Source of the DNA: Tilletia caries
Taxonomy: Eukaryota > Basidiomycota > Exobasidiomycetes > Tilletiales > Tilletiaceae
Assembly: GCA_032718865.1 (NCBI GenBank)
Contig: JALUTQ010000039.1
Coordinates: 186,001 to 250,000 of the forward strand
DNA length: 64,000 nt
Direction of reading: 5' to 3'
Each line of letters starts with the position of its first letter. Positions within the stretch are counted from its first letter, which is position 1. Below the pieces are notes generated by a model. It was not told where the DNA came from and searched no databases. It saw only the letters and a program-made list of their open reading frames with translations. The translations under genes were made by a program, and so were the position numbers. Below are positions 57,854-64,000 of the stretch, in pieces.

Positions 57854-57869
57854 TGGTGATGAGAGTGAG
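57854..57869 (+). other. primer-binding site of the Gypsy element
   Basis: TGGTGATGAGAGTGAG directly after LTR end CA; nearly identical to the site at 55304. Confidence 0.65.
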
Positions 57870-57944
57870 TCGATTTCCTTACTCTACAATCTGACAAGCC
57901 TTCCGTATAGCCATCTCCCCCTCCGGCCCCCAGAACATTCCATC

Positions 57945-59146
57945 ATGAGCAACACCCCGAGCGGATCGGTTTCGCGCAACACTCGCACCGGTGGCCCCAC
58001 CATCGAAGAGTTCCGCGCGCTGGAGTCGGCGTCCGCGACCCTCAGCGACCGTGTCGACGCCCTCGGTTCCCAGCAGCGCGCCGACGTCGGCGACATCCGC
58101 GACCGCATTCAAGGAGACGCCGCCGCCCAGGAAGACCGTTTCGGCCGCTTGGAATCCCGTCTTGAGGCCTTCTTCGACCAAATCAAGGCAAAGCAGGAGC
58201 CCTCCACCACCTCCGGCGTCTCGACCGAAAGCCCCAACCCCGCCACCTCCGCGTCCTCCGGCTCTGGCGTGTCCGCGAAGGTCTACACCGTTAAGACCGA
58301 GGACACCGGCACCTTCGACGGCACCCCCGAAAACCTCGAGCTCTTCCTCGCCCGAGTCCAGGCAATCCGGTTCGCCGAGACGGACGCGGGCTGGGACCGT
58401 GCCGTGCTTCGCGCGATCACGCTCGCGTTGCGAGGGCGGGCGGCCATCTGGCATTCAACGCTGACCGACAAGCAGCGTGCTGGCCTATGCCGTATCGACT
58501 ACTGGTTCGAGGCCCTCCGCGAAAATTCTCGCCGCAATCCACCGTCGTCCGCCAACAAGCCCGCGACCGAACGTGGGAGCCGGACCACGAGGATATCCTT
58601 GGCTTCGTGTTCGCGAAGATCGCCTTGCTCAAGGTCGGCTTCCGGAACATGACCGAGGAGGATGTCGTCCAGGAGATCGCCGATTGTCTGCCGGTCGACA
58701 TCCAGATGCTTCTCCGCCAGCCGCGGGAGCGTCAACCATCACTCGTCCGCCTTCGAGAAGAGCTGCGGGTCCAGGAGGTCTTTTGGCGGGCTCGCCACAA
58801 CCGACCCCTCCTTCCGTCTTCCACCGTCGAGACCGCGAGCCCTTCCCTCGTCTCGGGCGGCCCAAGGATCTCCTCCTTCGCCGAGTTGATCGTCCCGGCC
58901 GCGCATCCAATCTCCACCCAGGCCCCGTCCGACCGTCGCCCCTTTCGTGGCTCCGTAGCTCAGCGTCGCGGAAAGGCATACGCCGAGGACTTCGATCCAT
59001 CCAAGCTTGGCCGTGGAAAGAGTCCTCGAACGGGGAATGACAACACTCCCAATTACCGAGTGCCTGGCACCGACGAGACGATTTGGTGCGAGCGGCCGTG
59101 CAATCGCTGTGGGGGAGCCCATTTAGACTTCGCTCACGACCACTAG
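57945..59146 (+). pseudogene. Gypsy gag-like gene, frameshifted
   Basis: Starts at ATG 57945 (MSNTPSGSV). A coiled-coil region is followed by a capsid-like part (GTFDGTPENLELFLARVQ..., AIWHSTLTDKQ). The frame is lost by a single-base indel around 58520-58550. The matching downstream frame continues (DILGFVFAKIALLKVGFRNMTEEDVVQEI) to a zinc-knuckle-like CNRCGGAHLDFAHDH and a stop at 59146. It would package element RNA. The frameshift disables it unless programmed, but the site is not at the usual gag-pol boundary. Confidence 0.7.
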
Positions 59147-59349
59147 GTCTCGAACGCACAGGCTCGGTTTGCTGAGGAAGTGGACGACGATGGTTACCCA
59201 GCCACGTCCTTTGTCGCGAACACTACGCTTCCCAACGACTCACATGATTTCTAGATGTCCGTAACGACGTAAAACTATTCACCATCGGCGAAGAGCCACC
59301 CCCTCCTTCCGTACCACCACATCCACCTGACAGGGCGCTTAGCGGTGTC

Positions 59350-61123
59350 TTGGATGGCGATGTGCTGCGCTCGGGAGAAGGAATAGAGAGAAGCGCCTCT
59401 CTGTCGTTTGAAGACGAAGGACACCATCAGTCTTCTCGTCCTGGTGAGCTCGCGCATATTGAGACTCACTGCAGCCCTCGTCACTCACCTGACAGATGCA
59501 AGAGCCGTGGAGAGTGGGCTGCGTCCCCTTGTGGTCCAACTGGGGACCTCTCCACGGGATACTGCGCACCGCTAGTTCCACGCTTGGTGAAGGCAGAGGG
59601 ACTGGACCACCCTCTGACCGGTGACCCCGTGGACATCTCTTCAGGGGAGTTCCAACACCTCCCCCATGTCTCCCACGCTTTGTCAGCAACCGATATTGAA
59701 AATGATTCTTATTCCTCTCCTCAGCATGCATCGCCACTGTGGTTCGATGATCGACCACAAATGCATGTTGTCCGAGCTTTGCCGGTTGACGAGGCTGCCA
59801 GACCTCTCGCTCGACCGACACGGCGGCATGGAACTGTTGTTCGTTTGCCACCTGGAGAAGAGACCGGCACCGGTTGTGCTCATCGTCGCCATGTGCCGTT
59901 GTCCACCCATATCCACATCAACGACACCACGACCGCCCCTGTCTCTGCCCTCGTGGACACCGGTGCCTCCCTGTCGTCTATCAACGCGGGCCTTCTTGAC
60001 AGACTCGGCGGTAAAATTGCTGGCCGCCCCGTTCGCGTCCAAGGGCTCGGTGCTGTGGAGACGCTCGGATGGACGACCATCACGTTCTTTATCCCCGCTC
60101 GTGACTCTCACGGCTTCAGCGTCAATCTTGAGTGCGCGCTGGACTTCCACGTGCTCCCGCTTTTCGCCCCTGGTCTCCTCGTCGGTCTCGACTTCATCCA
60201 GGGACAGGAGGTCACGATTGACGCTCCCCACGGCAAGGCCCACATCCGTCGATACGCGTTCGATGTTGTCGACCACCTTCCCGGCCCCCACGCTCGTGAT
60301 GCCCCGCTCTGTAGCAGCGAGCCAGTCTGCTTGCCGGCGTGATCGATGACGTGGGTGCCGGTCGACTCCACCGCTCTGTCGCCCGCCGTGGACTATACGT
60401 TCCATCCACGACTGATGACCGACGCGGACGAGACGATTCGGGTGATGGGTCCTACTGCGTTGGCCAGTCGAGCAACGACACATGTCTTGATGGGTAACTA
60501 CGGTTCCCGGCCCGTCCAGCTCGACCGTCGTACTCCCGTCGCCGATGGGGTCGCCTCCCAGCTTGGTGATGCATTGGCCGACCCGGATACCGACCATCGG
60601 TTCGGCTTGGGCCGCCCCATGTCCTCTGCCTCTGTCCAATCCGCAGCCATGGATCCCTGCGCGTGGACGTCCTCTGCTGACACGGAAGAGGTCCTTGATG
60701 CCACCGTAGCGTCTCCTCTTGACTTGTTCGAGAACGTGGACGACCCGGCCGCGTCTTTGACTCGTGACGCCGAAACCGTACTCGTCGACGATCACTTCCG
60801 AGTCGGTGTCAACGCGTTGGGCGCTCCACACCCCGACGTAGTGGCATTACTCCGTCGACATGAGGCGGCGTTCGCCCTGGACGGACGTCCCGGGTTGATC
60901 AAGGGCGAGGAGATGCCGATCACGTTGCAGGAGGTGGCGCAACTCCGATCCGAGCCGCCCCGCCGAGCGAGTCCCGAGAAGCGAGAAGCCATGGACAAGG
61001 CCATTGAGCAGCTGCTCGACTGGGAAGCGATTGAGCCGAGCTCGAGTCCGGTCTCGTTTCCGGTGCTGATGGTCCGGCAGTACAACAAGTGGCGGTTTTG
61101 TGTTGACTACCGGAACCTGAACT
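59350..61123 (+). pseudogene. Gypsy protease-reverse transcriptase remnant (5' part)
   Basis: One frame with a TGA at 60340-60342. Before it lies an aspartic protease (ALVDTGASLSSINAGLL, LLVGLDFIQGQ). After it the linker and the start of RT appear: ASPEKREAMDKAIEQLLDWEAIEPS, then WRFCVDYRNLN, where the reading is broken by the insertion at 61124. The same RT continues at 63889 (next entry). No ATG is needed for a polyprotein. Dead copy: one nonsense codon plus the insertion. Confidence 0.8.
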
Positions 61124-61189
61124 AAGGATGAGCACGGAGTAAGCCCCGGAGCGGCTTTGCCGGAGCGCCCCGGTTATCCGGGGCCGCAC

Positions 61190-61345
61190 TCCGGGGGAGC
61201 CGGGAGTACGGAGTGAGAATCGAGAGGTTACCTCACCGTTGCCGGAGTACGGAGCTGACGTTTAAGCATTGTGGAAAATTCCCCGGAGTACGGAGCTGAC
61301 CTCTGGGCGTTGCAGAAATTCCCCGGAGTACGGAGTAAATACCTG
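61190..61345 (+). repeat. left subterminal CGGAGTACGGAGT repeats
   Basis: At least four copies of GGAGTACGGAG(T/C) spaced 20-70 bp, plus palindromic CCCCGGTTATCCGGGG just before. They are probably transposase-binding sites, as in other elements with subterminal repeats. Confidence 0.75.
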
Positions 61346-62173
61346 TGATTCCTGACCTGGGTGCGTACCTTACCAGAGTGTTCCCCTAACTTTTTCGCCT
61401 TGTTGAATAACAGGTCGCTGGGGGCTGGGAGTGGGATTTAAATACAGACTTAGTCAACAAAGTTAAGTAGCAGCAACTTACGCCTTGGAACCATAGTGAC
61501 CTGGCTGTCGGCTGAAGCCCAGAGGCCAGGGTGTCCCTCAGACTCGATGTGGACCTCAGACCCTTATGACCTGGTAGAGATGTGCGAAGACGTGACTGGG
61601 GGCGCGTCCTCTCCCCCTCCCCTTTTTCGCGAATCTTTTGTATCAGAAAGGTCACCAAATCTCAGCCCAGCACGGCTACGCAGAAGCTCAAGGTAGCTTC
61701 GCTACCCTTCGTCTGCTTCGCCATGCGGCTGCGACTTGCGATCGTAGCTACGAGCATCTATATCATTGTCCATGTAACATTTTGAATGTTGATCAAACTT
61801 GCGTGAAAAAGGGATTGAGGAACTTCACACACGTAATCATCCCGCACGGCTGTATCTACCAAGGAAGCAGAAAGCAAATAATGATATGTCATATGATGGC
61901 TTCGCGCAGAGAGAGACAATTGACTAACAAGACGGAGAATAGCTGCGAGCGCAATGAAGATAAGATTAAAAGACTGAGGAGAAAAAAGCGTGAGGCTAAT
62001 GCAGAAGGAGAGGTTAGGGGATAGGAAACATAAGCGGCCGGGGAAGCAGACGGAAGGGACGTAGAAGACGGGTGAAGGCTGAGACCGGAGACGAATGGGC
62101 AAAGGAATGCCAACAGAGCTTGATGCGAAGGTAAGGGAATATAGAAGAGGCAAGAGCACAGCAGAAAGAAAGT

Positions 62174-62249
62174 CAGATCAGGTCAGGTCAGGTCAGGTCA
62201 GCCGTCAGGTCAGGTCAGGTCAGGTCAGCCGTCAGGTCAGGTCAGGTCC
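62174..62249. repeat. GTCAG pentanucleotide repeat
   Basis: Runs of GTCAG interrupted by CCGTCAG in a 26-bp higher-order unit, inside the Pack-MULE-like element. Confidence 0.85.
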
Positions 62250-62274
62250 AGTGTTGAACATACTATTGGAGTAT

Positions 62275-62660
62275 GGAACCCTGGGCGACTTGAGAGAGGA
62301 GAAGCACAATGGTGACGCCGAAGGTGGCCACCGACGACGGACACATTGACCTCGGCGGGCTTGACGTTGGCAATGTCGAAGTGGAAGGTGGAGGCGCGTG
62401 TGATGTCAAAGGTGGTGACCCGTGACACAGAACAGACTGTACGAAGATATGCAGTGATGAGCACCATTTTTAACTCATGAAGCGTCAGAGCCGTTAGAAG
62501 AAGGAGAGGGGGGGTCGGGGGGGAAAACCCACCGCTTGGGGTCGTAAAGACTTGAAGACCTCGGCGACGATGGGCACGGTGGAGTTGACGGGGTTGGAGA
62601 TGACGAGGTGGTGTGCTTTGGGAGCAACCTTGGCAGCGGCTTTGTCGAGGGAGAGAGCTG
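62275..62660 (-). pseudogene. captured malate dehydrogenase fragment
   Basis: Two exon-like blocks read as NAD-malate dehydrogenase. Block 1 (62660-62533) gives DKAAAKVAPKAH and LVISNPVNSTVPIVAEVFKS, the highly conserved substrate-binding stretch. A donor GTGGGT and acceptor CAG bracket an intron-like gap (62532-62437). Block 2 (62436-62275) gives RVTTFDITRASTF, DIANVKPAEVNVSVVGGH and, one frame off, a GVTIVLLLSQVAQG-type ending. A few-base deletion (KS-YDPKR region) and a frameshift show it is not functional. The retained intron shows capture at DNA level, not through mRNA. The active host gene is not in this window. Confidence 0.8.
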
Positions 62661-62701
62661 TCCGATGGGGCATGGTGAGTGAGGAAAGTCAGTCTACTCA
62701 T

Positions 62702-62902
62702 CTTGACGACGTCGACCGGATTCATAAGAGCAGAGAGCTGAAAAACGAATGGGTGAGTAAGGACCTAACCCGGAGCACCTGATGCAGATGCGCGTATAAA
62801 CACGAGGCTCACCTTGGATGACGATTCGGGAGTGCTGACTGCTGGGCCGGACTCAGAATGGGAACAAAGCAGAGACTGGTATGGGTAAGTGGTATCAGCC
62901 AT
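62702..62902 (-). pseudogene. second captured fragment: 5' end of an unidentified gene
   Basis: An ATG at 62902 opens a 30-codon exon (MADTTYPYQSLLCSHSESGP..., to 62813) ending in AAG and a GTGAGC donor. An acceptor TTTTCAG precedes 62737, from which LSALMNPVDVVK follows. The next expected donor reads ATGAGT, one base away from GTGAGT, right where malate-dehydrogenase sequence begins upstream of 62660. The conserved splice signals make a captured first exon and intron likely. The source gene is not recognised; the Ser-rich, short-motif N terminus would fit a transcription factor, but that is a guess. Confidence 0.45.
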
Positions 62903-63359
62903 CAGGTTAAGCAAGAAAAAGCAAAACAGCGGTGAGCATCATTAACTTGAACCTTGGTGAGCAGAGAGCGGTTAAAAAGAAATCGAGAGGGGGATTGTTC
63001 AATTCGCATGATGCTTGTCGGGCTTCGATGGAAGCGTGAAGAAAGGCTGGCGGTGTTGGTTGTCGTCTGTCGAGTGTCGAAATGAACTGATTACGTATGC
63101 AAGATTTCTGCACTCTGTGCTTATGTAAGGAAAACCAAACTTTGGCTCAAGGACAGATCAGTCAATTCTGATGCTACAACCACGAAACCTGTGCCAGAAG
63201 TTGCAGGACTAGATTTGGTCAAGGGTCTACTGATTCAGAATGGTGTGTTGTGTTGGTAGTTGCGAAGAAAAGTCCCAAACTACGAGCCTGAATGGCAAAA
63301 AGCTTACGGCCGTAAGGCGGGAGCCGCCCTATAACCCCTTAACTAAAGTTAGGGGAAAA

Positions 63360-63880
63360 TGTGACGGAGTACGGAGTTACCCACGGAGTCCGGGGCGCTC
63401 CGGGGCCTCCACATTTTTCTTATAAGGAAGGTATTTTACTATAAACATGGGTATTTTGGGGTTAATTTTCAAAATTTATCTTCACAAATCTCATCTCGCA
63501 GTCTAAATCTGACTAAAACAACTCTTCAAGCGCTCTCAGACTGTTCCCTTAAGCATAGCTGCTGCAAGCTTGATCACAAGCATACACATTTCTGAAATCA
63601 TACCATATTTTGAGATTTGTGAGATCATCTCCCGGAGTACGGAGCTCCCCCGGATTATCCGGGCTCCGTAGCTACGGAGTACGGAGTAACTTTCTGAGAC
63701 CCTTCATAATTTGACGGAGCACGGAGTAAGTTTTCTCTGGTGCTCCTTATCTTGACGGAGTACGGAGTAAGATGTTGGTGTAACTCTGAAAAGAGACGGA
63801 GCACGGAGCACCACAAAAAGTCAGCGGAGCGCCCCGGAGTATGAGCTCCGGAGTACGGAGCACTCCGGGGCGCTCCGGGC
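63360..63880 (-). repeat. right subterminal CGGAGTACGGAGT repeats
   Basis: More than eight GGAG(T/C)ACGGAG(T/C) copies together with CCGGATTATCCGGG and GGGGCGCTCCGG words. Counterpart of the left subterminal array. Confidence 0.75.
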
Positions 63881-63888
63881 TCATCCTT

Positions 63889-64000
63889 AACCTGAACTCC
63901 GTGACGGTGGCCGATCGGTACCCTCTCCACACCACCGACGCCGTGTTCCAGACCCTCCAAGGAAAGCGTTGGTATAGCTCTCTCGATGCGATCAGGGGAT
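63889..64000 (+). pseudogene. Gypsy reverse transcriptase, continuation to window edge
   Basis: After the second AACCTGAACT copy the RT frame resumes as NSVTVADRYPLHTTDAVFQ, then WYSSLDAIRG, the conserved continuation of the DYRNLN motif. Cut by the end of the window; the catalytic YxDD and integrase should lie beyond. Confidence 0.85.

Larger units (their letters stand above)
61124..63888. mobile_element. Pack-MULE-like element nested in the Gypsy RT
   Basis: 2765 bp. Ends are exact 10-bp inverted repeats AAGGATGAGC (61124-61133) and GCTCATCCTT (63879-63888). Flanks are an exact 10-bp duplication AACCTGAACT (61114-61123 and 63889-63898), which restores the RT reading when one copy plus the element is ignored; a 9-11-bp duplication is the MULE signature. 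Both ends carry many GGAGTACGGAGT-type subterminal repeats. No transposase is encoded. The interior holds degraded host-gene fragments on the minus strand. The TIR is unlike that of the MULE at 10048-14233, so another family must supply transposase. Confidence 0.85.
54870..64000 (+). mobile_element. Ty3/Gypsy LTR retrotransposon, decayed, with two nested insertions, cut by the window edge
   Basis: Gag-like, retropepsin and reverse-transcriptase coding remains lie in the order expected for Ty3/Gypsy. The 5' LTR is split: part lies left of 55034 (start about 54870, uncertain) and part at 57627-57853, ending in CA just before a primer-binding site. RT sequence stops at 61123 and resumes at 63889, with a MULE-like element between. 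Gag has a frameshift and the polyprotein a TGA, so the copy is dead. The 3' LTR is outside the window, so the exact 5' boundary and age cannot be read. Confidence 0.8.

Overview
The window is nuclear DNA of a fungus, most likely a basidiomycete. Genes carry short introns of about 70-125 nt with GTGAGT/GTACGT donors and CAG/TAG acceptors. The core genes are eukaryotic housekeeping types: eIF6, TRAPP subunit Trs120, CDK1, mitochondrial enoyl reductase, mitoribosomal S33 and PXMP4. A tRNA-Pro(AGG) has a 19-nt intron after anticodon position 37. Class-level placement (for example Ustilaginomycotina) is only a guess. Gene models below were built by hand from reading frames plus splice consensus; for most, coding phase was checked across every intron.

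Layout. 1-5.7 kb: a possible small secreted-protein gene and a PIF/Harbinger DNA transposon with a transposase (one in-frame amber codon) and its convergent Myb/SANT-like partner. 6.7-9.9 kb: an uncharacterised 979-aa protein. 10.0-14.2 kb: a MULE-type transposon with 43-bp terminal inverted repeats (TIRs) and an intact-looking 863-aa transposase. 15.2-28.8 kb: a dense housekeeping block (TIF6, ankyrin protein, Nudix hydrolase, F-box/RCC1 protein, TRS120). 28.9-30.5 kb: a small TIR element with inverted subterminal repeat arrays and a nested MITE, then tRNA-Pro(AGG). 30.5-33.4 kb: no recognisable gene. 33.4-54 kb: PXMP4, mitoribosomal S33, a Ser/Pro-rich protein, a histidine acid phosphatase, a secreted catalase, two tandem CDK1-type kinases, mitochondrial enoyl reductase, mitochondrial NDP kinase and an AIF/FSP1-like oxidoreductase with a homopolymer frameshift.

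54.9-64 kb is a three-way transposon nest. A decayed Ty3/Gypsy retrotransposon runs off the right edge. Its 5' LTR is split by a very young 2.6-kb non-autonomous LTR element that carries an FHA-like open reading frame. Its reverse transcriptase is split by a 2.77-kb MULE-like element (10-bp target duplication) that carries decayed fragments of host genes, one clearly malate dehydrogenase with a retained intron. That is Pack-MULE-like gene capture.

The strongest candidates for something new are the FHA-carrying LTR element, the Pack-MULE-like element, and the tandem CDK1 pair, in which one copy has lost the inhibitory Thr next to the Gly-loop Tyr. The TIR elements at 10.0-14.2 kb and 28.9-30.1 kb are also well delimited.
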